The notes beneath the pieces were generated by a model. That model ran no database searches and was not told the DNA's origin. It saw only the letters and a program-made list of their open reading frames with translations. A stretch of 29,406 nt of DNA, taken from positions 1-29,406 of the IMG/VR virus record IMGVR_UViG_3300023210_000156; one strand, given 5' to 3'. Each line of letters starts with the position of its first letter. Position 1 is the stretch's first letter. Source of the stretch: a virus. Shown piece after piece: positions 1 through 4,874 of this stretch. The position numbers and the translations under genes are program-made.

Positions 1-67
1 AAAGCAGACAATAGGACGGGGCATATGCATAGCTAGTCTAATACTTAATTCCTTTATTTTATAATAT

Positions 68-187
68 TACTCTCATCCAATAGCAGGATATAACAGTAAT
101 GCCAAGATTGATTTCCTCTGGTTTGTTAATATTAGGTGATGTCTCTGAACAGTTAAGCAAGACTATTAAAGCAACCTTGTGAGAGTA
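68..187 (+). ncRNA. Structured RNA element A (paired with the element at 334-435)
   Basis: TACTCTCA (68-75) pairs perfectly with TGAGAGTA (180-187). The stem continues outward, ATAATAT (61-67) with ATATTAT (190-196), after a two-base bulge, giving about 15 bp. A hairpin closed by CAAG (158-161) and CTTG (176-179) abuts the terminal stem, as a T-arm abuts an acceptor stem, but its loop is 14 nt. The first 19 and last 22 bases match the element at 334-435 almost exactly while the interiors differ, which suggests one RNA family rather than a recent duplication. No ORF runs through it. The strand is assumed from the following terminator. Function is unknown. Confidence 0.5.
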
Positions 188-224
188 TAATATTATAACT
201 ATTAACCTTTAAAACTTAGAAATT

Positions 225-320
225 ATGATAAAAGAAAATGAACAAGAAACAATGGATTTCTACGGAATAACAGAAGAAGATTTAGAAATATGGAATGAAC
301 TTCAATATTCACAAGTATAA
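225..320 (+). CDS. 31-aa acidic mini-protein between two RNA elements
   Basis: This ORF runs ATG to TAA and encodes MIKENEQETMDFYGITEED followed by a short hydrophobic/acidic tail. It sits exactly between the two related structured elements. Its A-rich leader without a Shine-Dalgarno sequence resembles the leaders of the confident genes in this window. The composition is strongly acidic, amphipathic and protein-like, with no cysteines and no membrane segment. I do not recognise it. Its size makes a chance ORF possible, but the codon use (AAA, GAA, ATA, TTA) fits the neighbouring genes. Confidence 0.4.
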   Translation: MIKENEQETMDFYGITEEDLEIWNELQYSQV

Positions 321-333
321 TATTTTATAACAT

Positions 334-435
334 TACTCTCATCCAATTGCAAGTAAGTAAGGTAACACTAACAATAACGTTGGTGTTCTAACTGAAAACT
401 AGGGCAGCGCCAAGGTTTGCAACTTTGTGAGAGTA
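334..435 (+). ncRNA. Structured RNA element B, tRNA-like stack
   Basis: TACTCTCA (334-341) pairs with TGAGAGTA (428-435). A 5-bp hairpin, CAAGG-TTTGCAA-CTTTG (411-427), directly abuts the closing stem and has a 7-nt loop, the geometry of a tRNA T-arm on an acceptor stem. A second hairpin, CACTAAC-AATAAC-GTTGGTG (366-385), has 7 bp. There is no recognisable anticodon loop, D-loop GG or CCA end, and at about 102 nt it is longer than a normal tRNA. Compared with the element at 68-187, the ends are conserved and the interior is not. Probably a non-coding RNA of unknown function; a decayed or highly derived tRNA is the alternative. Confidence 0.5.
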
Positions 436-445
436 TAATACTAAT

Positions 446-491
446 CCTAGTCTGGCTTAATTAGTCAAACAACAGAAGTGTTGTGATTAGG
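446..491 (+). ncRNA. 46-nt perfect three-way-junction RNA
   Basis: Every base but one is either paired or in a hairpin loop. P1 is CCTAGTC (446-452) with GATTAGG (485-491), 7 bp including one G-T pair. P2 is TGGCT-TAATT-AGTCA (453-467), 5 bp including one G-T pair. P3 is ACAAC-AGAAGT-GTTGT (469-484). The only junction nucleotide is A468. The intrinsic terminator begins four bases downstream, so this looks like the 3' end of a transcript carrying the two upstream elements. It lacks the conserved core of a hammerhead ribozyme. A miniature cloverleaf missing one arm is a fair description; function is unknown. Confidence 0.5.
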
Positions 492-494
492 TGG

Positions 495-527
495 AACCTC
501 TACCTTATGTGTAATAAGAGGTTTTTT
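495..527 (+). terminator. Intrinsic terminator of the upstream RNA unit
   Basis: AACCTCT (495-501) pairs with AGAGGTT (517-523), and the top of the hairpin can also pair (CTTA with TAAG). A run of six T follows (522-527). It ends the segment with the two paired RNA elements, the 31-aa ORF and the three-way junction. Confidence 0.75.
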
Positions 528-537
528 ATAAGGTTAA

Positions 538-638
538 ACACTTAGCGTCCATCGGTTAAACGGTACAGGGAGGGTAATCAGTCCTCCTATTATATATACA
601 AGTTATGTATATCCGAGAATGGGTATAGTAACAAGTGT
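538..638 (+). ncRNA. Closed multibranch structure, possible RNA
   Basis: ACACTT (538-543) pairs with AAGTGT (633-638). Inside are a D-arm-like segment, a G-rich/C-rich hairpin (GAGGG with TCCTC around a 7-nt loop), and TATATCC-GAGAAT-GGGTATA (7 bp, one G-T pair, near 608-627). The order resembles a cloverleaf, but the loops do not fit tRNA rules and the closing stem is only 6 bp. This part of the 321-1035 interval has no ORF. Confidence 0.3.
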
Positions 639-668
639 CGGTATATATTCTTAGAACAAACGGCTATT

Positions 669-741
669 AAACAAGAGATAAGGTTAGCAAAGGAATAATA
701 GTGGGCGGCAATCCATTACCTTTAGCACTTATCTCTTGTTT
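669..741. ncRNA. 14-bp-stem structured element
   Basis: AAACAAGAGATAAG (669-682) is perfectly complementary to CTTATCTCTTGTTT (728-741). Two further helices stack inside: AAAGG (689-693) with CCTTT (719-723), and TAGTGG (699-704) with CCATTA (713-718), leaving an 8-nt apical loop. They are separated by asymmetric internal loops. Three nested helices in 73 nt are unlikely by chance in AT-rich DNA. TTTT follows the stem, so it could act as a terminator, but the architecture looks more like a functional RNA. The strand cannot be decided. Confidence 0.5.
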
Positions 742-754
742 TACAACATACTAG

Positions 755-842
755 TCCACGGATAATTTGAGTGATTTCTTATTATCAAGGACAGGGAGGT
801 TCCCCATGACGGCCCAGTAGCTAGTAATACTACGAATGTGGA
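755..842. ncRNA. Multibranch structure closed by a 5-bp stem
   Basis: TCCAC (755-759) pairs with GTGGA (838-842). Inside lie GATAAT (761-766) with ATTATC (781-786), a small GGG/CCC hairpin near 794-805, and GTAG (817-820) with CTAC (830-833). Individual helices are short, so this is weaker than the neighbours. It is listed because it fits an unbroken series of closed structures in ORF-free sequence. Confidence 0.25.
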
Positions 843-887
843 GCAAGTAGGTAAATAGGCTGATTTAATCACAGTCTATTTGCTTGC
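843..887. ncRNA. Long hairpin, possible RNA or terminator
   Basis: GCAAG (843-847) pairs with CTTGC (883-887). After an internal loop, AAATAGGCTG (853-862) pairs with CAGTCTATTT (872-881) over 10 bp. No T-run follows, so a terminator is unlikely. It starts one base after the previous closed element. Confidence 0.35.
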
Positions 888-915
888 TATACATTAAAAT
901 ATTAAAAGTGGAGTC

Positions 916-975
916 CTGGTGACATACTAGTTAGTCATAACCCTTAATTAGGTACATATGCAATCGCGCAACCAG
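916..975. other. Weakly supported closed structure in ORF-free DNA
   Basis: CTGGT (916-920) pairs with ACCAG (971-975), with small internal hairpins such as TGAC/GTCA near 920-937. The decamer ACATACTAGT occurs here (922-931) and also at 746-755. Apart from the elements listed separately, I see no gene in the ORF-free stretch 321-1035, although composition and stop density exclude a long protein. Confidence 0.2.
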
Positions 976-1035
976 TATCAGCTTTTATAATTAATTTCAA
1001 AATTCAATTTTAATATATATTTAAACAAAAATGTT

Positions 1036-1212
1036 ATGAAGCACAATCAATTAGAAAGAAGAAGTGGAGCATTAAGTAGACTAGAAGCTCAATTAGAGAA
1101 TGGTACTAAAAGTACTAAGGCAAATAATATTTATAATAATATGCCTTTATCTGATAAAGATATTAAAAGAATTAGTAAGGAAATAGAAATCCTTAAAAAA
1201 AGATTACTATAA
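1036..1212 (+). CDS. 58-aa basic coiled-coil-like protein
   Basis: This unrecognised small protein begins MKHNQLERRSGALSRLEAQL and ends in a second charged helix rich in Lys, Glu and Leu. Both halves look helical, separated by an Asn-rich linker, so a short helical hairpin is likely. It has no cysteines or membrane segment. The leader is very A/T-rich (ATATATTTAAACAAAA), typical for the confident genes here. An earlier ATG at 1031 meets a stop after one codon, so 1036 is the start. It lies between the upstream RNA-rich region and another structured intergenic stretch. Confidence 0.6.
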   Translation: MKHNQLERRSGALSRLEAQLENGTKSTKANNIYNNMPLSDKDIKRISKEIEILKKRLL

Positions 1213-1238
1213 TAAATTTACTGAACACATGACAACAC

Positions 1239-1392
1239 ACCTACACGGAGTGGGCACAATATGTTAGTAGGTAAATTATCAATAGAGAAATGAGTCAAGC
1301 AATACCACTGATTATTCTGTAATAGTATCAGCTGTGAAGATACGGAACCTAAGCTTTGCTTAATCCAGTAGCAGATAAGCACTTTATTGATA
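1239..1392. ncRNA. Structured intergenic region with two closed elements
   Basis: The first element is ACCTAC (1239-1244) paired with GTAGGT (1267-1272). The second is an 11-bp stem, TATCAATAGAG (1277-1287) with CTTTATTGATA (1382-1392), one G-T pair. It encloses CTGAT...ATCAG with an inner TATT/AATA, and GCTTA...TAAGC near 1358-1380. No ORF fits. The ACCTAC/GTAGGT closing stem recurs at 1774-1822. Structure is visible; function and strand are unknown. Confidence 0.4.
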
Positions 1393-1423
1393 TATATAAA
1401 TTATTAACTAAATACTAAATGAT

Positions 1424-1681
1424 ATGATAGGAAGATATGAACACACAACTATGTTGTACTTAGGAGCTGTTGTTCTTGAGGAAACAAATGACTCAGATAT
1501 TATACTTGGACATTTCAATAAGAATGGTTGCATTGTCTATGGTATTATTGAAAGATATGGAAAAGAGTATCAGCAAAAGAAATGTTACTGTTATGGTAAC
1601 ATTCTAAGAAAAGACTTTGTGCCTCAACACATCTTAGAAATATTCCAACAAAACAAAGAGTTAATAGATAGAATACTATAA
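1424..1681 (+). CDS. Small protein of unknown function (85 aa)
   Basis: I do not recognise this protein. The sequence is mixed alpha/beta in character, with a beta-rich N-terminal half (LYLGAVVLEE, DIILGHFNKNGCIVYGIIE), a YCYG motif near the middle and a helical C-terminus (ILEIFQQNKELIDRIL). Three cysteines lie between residues 36 and 56 but not in a zinc-binding pattern. The ATG at 1424 is the first usable start; an ATG six bases upstream is in another frame and stops at once. Structured RNA-like sequence flanks it on both sides. It is the first longer gene after the RNA-rich region. Confidence 0.65.
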   Translation: MIGRYEHTTMLYLGAVVLEETNDSDIILGHFNKNGCIVYGIIERYGKEYQQKKCYCYGNILRKDFVPQHILEIFQQNKELIDRIL

Positions 1682-1690
1682 ATAATATAT

Positions 1691-1767
1691 GCCATTAAGC
1701 CTCTTTATAGAGTTACATGACACGCCTAAATAATACGGCAGGGTAAGTTTGAATCTTACTAGTGGCA
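1691..1767 (+). tRNA. tRNA-like element, no canonical anticodon arm
   Basis: The acceptor-type stem GCCATTA (1691-1697) pairs with TAGTGGC (1760-1766) over 7 bp, one wobble, followed by A1767. A perfect T-arm directly precedes the 3' strand: GTAAG-TTTGAAT-CTTAC (1743-1759), 7-nt loop. A short D-like hairpin, CTC-TTTATA-GAG, lies at 1701-1712, without the usual GG. The anticodon region only forms GCC/GGC (1724-1726 with 1737-1739) around a 10-nt loop, so no anticodon can be assigned. No CCA is encoded. The total of 77 nt fits a tRNA. It could be a derived tRNA, a decayed one, or a tRNA mimic. Confidence 0.4.
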
Positions 1768-1773
1768 CTAAAT

Positions 1774-1822
1774 ACCTACAAAGTTCTTTAAGTTTTACGA
1801 GCAAAAAGTTATACAAGTAGGT
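1774..1822 (+). other. Hairpin upstream of the 169-aa exported protein
   Basis: ACCTAC (1774-1779) pairs with GTAGGT (1817-1822), the same closing stem as at 1239-1272. CTTTTTATT follows shortly after (1829-1837), so weak termination is possible, but the stem encloses 37 nt, which is long for a terminator. Confidence 0.3.
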
Positions 1823-1863
1823 GTATGACTTTTTATTAACTAACCAATTAAAAAAATCAAATC

Positions 1864-2373
1864 ATGAAAAAAATGCTAACAATACCCATAATAATAATAT
1901 TACTAAGTTTTACCCCATCTAAATCAGATAATACTTTTCAAATTAATGAAGCTATTAATACATTGGAAGATATGAAAGAATGGATGGAGTGGGACATGTA
2001 CATAGGAGATATAGACTCAATAAAAGGAGCTCTCTACATTGAAAACATTGAAAATACAATAATCAAACTTAATATGAGTAATAATGAACTAGTAGAATTA
2101 CCTATTTCTTTGGATAAAGAAGTAAAACAAATTGAATTAGCTAGTATTGTTGATGATGTACATTATGAAGTAACTTCATATACAGTGGATGATAATTTAG
2201 TTAACTTATATTTATCTCCAGGATCAGATTATCAGCTTATCATAAATGGAAAAGATTATTTTAACTTTACCATAATGGATAGAGATATCACTAATGAAGA
2301 AAATTTAAATATATCAACTGATTTAAACTATAAAATTGTTGATGAAATAATTACTTTTTATACTAACCCGTAA
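1864..2373 (+). CDS. Exported protein of unknown function (169 aa)
   Basis: The N-terminus (MKKMLTIPIIIILLSFTPSK) is a classic signal peptide: two lysines, a hydrophobic core and a likely cleavage near Ser-Lys-Ser around residue 20-22. There is no lipobox cysteine. The mature part is acidic, rich in Asn, Asp and Ile, and reads as alternating beta strands, ending in a segment with hydrophobic residues. No cysteines or recognisable catalytic motif are present. Export to the periplasm or cell surface is expected, for example for superinfection exclusion or host-envelope interaction, but that is speculation. The leader (CCAATTAAAAAAATCAAATC) has no Shine-Dalgarno sequence, like other confident starts here. 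Confidence 0.7.
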   Translation: MKKMLTIPIIIILLSFTPSKSDNTFQINEAINTLEDMKEWMEWDMYIGDIDSIKGALYIENIENTIIKLNMSNNELVELPISLDKEVKQIELASIVDDVHYEVTSYTVDDNLVNLYLSPGSDYQLIINGKDYFNFTIMDRDITNEENLNISTDLNYKIVDEIITFYTNP

Positions 2374-2385
2374 AAACCAATCCAG

Positions 2386-2592
2386 ATGAGAGTTAAAGTA
2401 GAAATTCCAAATGAACTTCTTGAAATATTACATAATAAAGGTATCCATGGCAGAAATGCTACAGAATTTTTTGAATTATATCTTTTTAATAAATTAGACT
2501 TTGATAGTCAATTTATATTAGAAGATGCAATTCAAGAAGTTCAAGAGTTACTAAATGATAAATCAGTTGATAATATAATACATAGAAAATGA
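2386..2592 (+). CDS. Small acidic protein of unknown function (68 aa)
   Basis: This unrecognised protein starts with MRVKVEIPNELLEILHNKG, a beta strand followed by a helix, then a GRNATEFFELYLFNKL segment and a long acidic helix. The strand-helix-helix order and the NATEFFELYL segment are reminiscent of ribbon-helix-helix proteins, but the rest does not confirm a DNA-binding role. It follows the exported protein by 12 nt and overlaps the next gene by four bases (ATGA), so the small genes 2386-3079 are probably translated as a coupled string. Confidence 0.6.
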   Translation: MRVKVEIPNELLEILHNKGIHGRNATEFFELYLFNKLDFDSQFILEDAIQEVQELLNDKSVDNIIHRK

Positions 2593-2753
2593 ATAAAAAA
2601 TTAACTTTTGATGCGTGGTATTGTTCATATGAAGATGAAATAAACATTGAACTTGCTGAAAATGGTGCCGATAGAGAACTTGACTTTGATTCTGAATTAG
2701 AGTTTGAAGTTAGGTATCAAGAATATTTAAACCAAAACAAAAACAATGAATAA
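2589..2753 (+). CDS. 54-aa very acidic small protein
   Basis: The reading frame runs from an ATG overlapping the previous stop (ATGA) to TAA at 2751-2753. The product begins MNKKLTFDAWYCSYEDEINI and is followed by a stretch dense in Glu and Asp. The strong negative charge resembles phage-encoded DNA mimics or small inhibitors of host proteins, but that is only an analogy. Both ends overlap neighbours (4 nt upstream, 8 nt downstream), which supports it as a real member of the gene string despite its size. Confidence 0.55.
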   Translation: MNKKLTFDAWYCSYEDEINIELAENGADRELDFDSELEFEVRYQEYLNQNKNNE

Positions 2754-2952
2754 AGAAGAAATTAACATGCACATAGCTACAAAAGCTAAAGATATCAGTT
2801 ATCCAAAACTTCCTGAATTTATCTTAAAAAGTACCAGTAAAAACTATAAGAACTTTGATAAAGGTCTTCAAGTATCTTGTATACGTGGTTTTAGATCTAG
2901 ACTTAAGAATTGGGAAAATGCCAGAAGCCAACAATTATTAAACTTGTTGTAA
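2746..2952 (+). CDS. Small basic protein of unknown function (68 aa)
   Basis: I do not recognise this protein. It is basic, with a Lys-rich N-terminal helix (NKEEINMHIATKAKDI) and a C-terminal Arg-rich segment (RGFRSRLKNWENARSQQLL) that could bind nucleic acid. The start overlaps the preceding acidic gene by 8 nt. The contrast of an acidic and a basic small protein encoded back to back could reflect a complex, although nothing else shows this. A single cysteine is present and no membrane segment. Confidence 0.6.
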   Translation: MNKEEINMHIATKAKDISYPKLPEFILKSTSKNYKNFDKGLQVSCIRGFRSRLKNWENARSQQLLNLL

Positions 2953-2953
2953 A

Positions 2954-3079
2954 ATGGCTAATGTTAAAGAAAATCATATTGAAACCATAATATTATGGTG
3001 GACAGAAAATGGCTCATTTGATTACAATCATTATATGAAAGTAATTAGAGCTAAGAGAAAATTAACGCACAGTAGCTGA
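2954..3079 (+). CDS. 41-aa ORF running into the tRNA-like element
   Basis: The ORF starts one base after the previous stop and encodes MANVKENHIETIILWWTENG and a basic tail. Its last 26 bases overlap the tRNA-like element at 3054-3127, and its TGA lies inside the anticodon-type stem. Either the ORF is a chance continuation in front of the tRNA-like gene, or the two overlap functionally. The codon use of the first 30 codons fits the neighbours. Confidence 0.4.
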   Translation: MANVKENHIETIILWWTENGSFDYNHYMKVIRAKRKLTHSS

Positions 3080-3127
3080 GAAATGAGACTCAGTATTGTT
3101 AGGGTTCAAACCCCTGCTTCTTTTCCA
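3054..3127 (+). tRNA. tRNA-like element with encoded CCA, D-arm lacking
   Basis: The 3' end is tRNA-like: a T-arm TAGGG-TTCAAAC-CCCTG (3100-3116) with a consensus 7-nt loop, then CTTCTTT, one discriminator base and CCA (3125-3127). AGAGAA (3054-3059) pairs with TTCTTT (3118-3123). A 5-bp stem, CTGAG (3076-3080) with CTCAG (3089-3093), is placed like an anticodon arm, six bases before the T-stem, but its loop (AAATGAGA) has 8 nt and no U33. Only 15-16 nt remain for a D-arm, and none folds. The specificity cannot be read. A terminator follows five bases later, as for a stand-alone RNA gene. Confidence 0.5.
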
Positions 3128-3131
3128 TATT

Positions 3132-3163
3132 AAGGGTTACAGCTATAAACTGTAGCCCTTTTT
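3132..3163 (+). terminator. Strong intrinsic terminator after the tRNA-like element
   Basis: AAGGGTTACAG (3132-3142) pairs with CTGTAGCCCTT (3150-3160) over 11 bp, one G-T pair, with a 7-nt loop. The 3' strand runs into TTTTT (3159-3163). Confidence 0.85.
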
Positions 3164-3198
3164 ATTAAACTAAATATTAATTAATTAAATAAGAAACT

Positions 3199-3342
3199 AT
3201 GATAGTAAAAGTAATTGAATTAAACGGAGAAAGAATGCCTAATGATTTTTGGAAGTATGTTATATTACATGCGCCTTGGAAAACAGAATATATGGATATT
3301 GAAATATTAACTTTTGATGATAGTATACTCTTCTTAAACTAA
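3199..3342 (+). CDS. 47-aa small protein of unknown function
   Basis: The ORF runs from ATG after an A/T-rich leader (TTAATTAAATAAGAAACT) to TAA at 3340-3342. The product begins MIVKVIELNGERMPNDFWKY, likely a beta-strand start and helix, and ends in a hydrophobic strand (DSILFLN). It follows the terminator at 3132-3163, so it probably opens a new transcript. It sits four bases before the 305-aa gene, which suggests co-translation. I do not recognise it. Confidence 0.5.
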   Translation: MIVKVIELNGERMPNDFWKYVILHAPWKTEYMDIEILTFDDSILFLN

Positions 3343-3346
3343 GTAT

Positions 3347-4264
3347 ATGGAAAAGACAGAAGATACTAAAACAACATTAATATTGTCAAATGTTGATAGA
3401 ATGTTAAGAGATAAATGTCAGAAACTATTAAAAGCTCCACTTACTGTACAAAAGTTTGAATTCTTTTCAGAAAAAGCACCTAAATTTTATCACGTAGATT
3501 TAATAGTTGATAAACCAGATAGAGTAAGTGTAATAAATAAAGTATATAGGTTAAGAATAGGTAATAGTGGTTTATTTTTAAAAGCTGATTCTTTAAAAAA
3601 GGGATTAACTTATCATAAGGTAGGCAGATCTAGTTCAAGATTAAGTATGTGGCAAGATGGACATAATGAACAGGCTAGTAACTTTCATTTATTAAAACTG
3701 TTATCTCAGTATGTTAATCCAGATGCATGTGCCTTATTAGGTAATGACATTATTAACAGTATTGCTACTAAAGGAATGCGTGGATCTATATTAGCAGGTA
3801 AAATAACCAATACAACTGAAGCTATGACTTATTTTATAAGATATAGCATGAGAGGTGTAGGTATATCTTTAGAAATGAGTGATAGTTTATATGAGTTTTA
3901 TAATTCAGTAAATCAAAATGTATATATTTTAAATAATGCTCTTAGATATAGTGATGATCCTAATGAATTGTTAAAATATTTTAAACCTTATTTTCCTCAT
4001 AATAACTTTGTAAGTAATATAACTAAAAATAAAATTATGACCAACTTAAATTCAAGCGCTATACATAGTGTTATTAAACACTGTCAGGTTTTAGATATTA
4101 AAGTTGATTTGGCCAATCCGCAAGAATTCACGGATGAAAGATTACTTAAGCTTTCCAAGAAGGAGAAAGGGATCAAAGAACTTCTGAATATTTGGGACGG
4201 AGGTCCTGTACTTAATGATCTTTCAGGTCAGATTAACAATCCAATAGCTGATTTACCATTCTGA
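3347..4264 (+). CDS. Protein of unknown function (305 aa)
   Basis: I do not recognise this protein. It looks soluble and helical in its C-terminal two thirds, with a beta-rich segment near residues 40-80 (YHVDLIVDK, VYRLRIGNSGLFLKA). There is no Walker motif, zinc finger or signal peptide. It is the longest gene between the RNA-rich region and the lysozyme. The last 160 nt (about 4100-4264) are visibly less AT-rich, with more AAG, ATC, GCC and CTG codons than the first 750 nt, hinting at a mosaic C-terminus. A structural, host-takeover or regulatory role are all possible. Confidence 0.75.
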   Translation: MEKTEDTKTTLILSNVDRMLRDKCQKLLKAPLTVQKFEFFSEKAPKFYHVDLIVDKPDRVSVINKVYRLRIGNSGLFLKADSLKKGLTYHKVGRSSSRLSMWQDGHNEQASNFHLLKLLSQYVNPDACALLGNDIINSIATKGMRGSILAGKITNTTEAMTYFIRYSMRGVGISLEMSDSLYEFYNSVNQNVYILNNALRYSDDPNELLKYFKPYFPHNNFVSNITKNKIMTNLNSSAIHSVIKHCQVLDIKVDLANPQEFTDERLLKLSKKEKGIKELLNIWDGGPVLNDLSGQINNPIADLPF

Positions 4265-4302
4265 TGCCAGATAGTAAAATATAACCAAGTAAAAACTAAG
4301 TA

Positions 4303-4479
4303 ATGGAAACAATATTAAGAAATGAACTGGAAACAGCGGACAAAAGAATAATAGTGCTAGAAAGTACTATTGAAGCCTATAAGGGTTTAGTATCTGCACA
4401 GGAAAAGCGAATAGAGATGCTAGAGAAATCACACGCTTTTGAATTAGAAAATTATTATACTAAAAACACAGAACTATGA
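4303..4479 (+). CDS. 58-aa coiled-coil protein upstream of lysozyme
   Basis: The reading frame overlaps the lysozyme start by four bases (ATGA), so the two are probably translationally coupled. The product (METILRNELETADKRIIVLE, then a second heptad-like stretch) is almost entirely one amphipathic helix with Leu, Ile and Val at heptad spacing, so a coiled coil is expected. It has no signal sequence or membrane segment, which argues against a spanin or holin. A structural or chaperone-like accessory to the lysozyme is possible. I do not recognise a family. Confidence 0.55.
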   Translation: METILRNELETADKRIIVLESTIEAYKGLVSAQEKRIEMLEKSHAFELENYYTKNTEL

Positions 4480-4874
4480 AAATATTATTAATAAGTTTAT
4501 TAATATTAGTATCAAATGATAGTATAGATTTAAGTCCCCAATCTGTTTATGAATATTGCGTGGAACAAGATATCCAACATCCTGAAATTGTGACAGCGCA
4601 AGCTATACAAGAGTCTGGATGGTTTAAATGCACACATTGTTCTTTAAATAAGAATAATATATTTGGATTCTGGTATAAAAAACAATATATAGAATTTAAC
4701 AACTGGAAAGAATCCATATTGTATTATAAAAGATGGCAAGACAGACACTATAAAGGTGGTGATTATTATCAGTTTTTAATTGATAGACATTACGCGTCAG
4801 ATATTAATTATACAAATCATATAAAAAACATAGTTAATAAGCATGCTAAAACATGGGTCACAAGCAGTGAATAA
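4476..4874 (+). CDS. Exported glucosaminidase/lysozyme-like endolysin
   Basis: This protein should cleave peptidoglycan glycan strands during lysis or DNA entry. The N-terminus (MKILLISLLILVSNDS) is a short hydrophobic export signal. The core AQAIQESGWFKC (residues 41-52) matches the helix carrying the catalytic Glu (E46) of FlgJ/GH73-like glucosaminidases. The NNIFGFWYKKQYIEF segment resembles the conserved N-x-FG-x segment that follows in that family. At 132 aa it is a minimal single domain with no cell-wall-binding module. The signal suggests Sec export, so activity may not need a holin. It overlaps a coiled-coil gene upstream (4 nt) and a small membrane-protein gene downstream (32 nt). 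Confidence 0.8.
   Translation: MKILLISLLILVSNDSIDLSPQSVYEYCVEQDIQHPEIVTAQAIQESGWFKCTHCSLNKNNIFGFWYKKQYIEFNNWKESILYYKRWQDRHYKGGDYYQFLIDRHYASDINYTNHIKNIVNKHAKTWVTSSE

Noticed and set aside
61-440. Twin elements as MITE or insertion-sequence ends
   Set aside because: Terminal inverted repeats exist, but there is no transposase, no target duplication and the interiors are unrelated.
446-741. Hammerhead or twister ribozyme
   Set aside because: No CTGATGA/GAAA core and no twister consensus loops are found in the junctions.
740-990. Group I intron-like strings (repeated ACATACTAGT near GTCC)
   Set aside because: The decamer resembles part of the S core element, but no matching P, Q and R core segments or 5' splice context could be placed.
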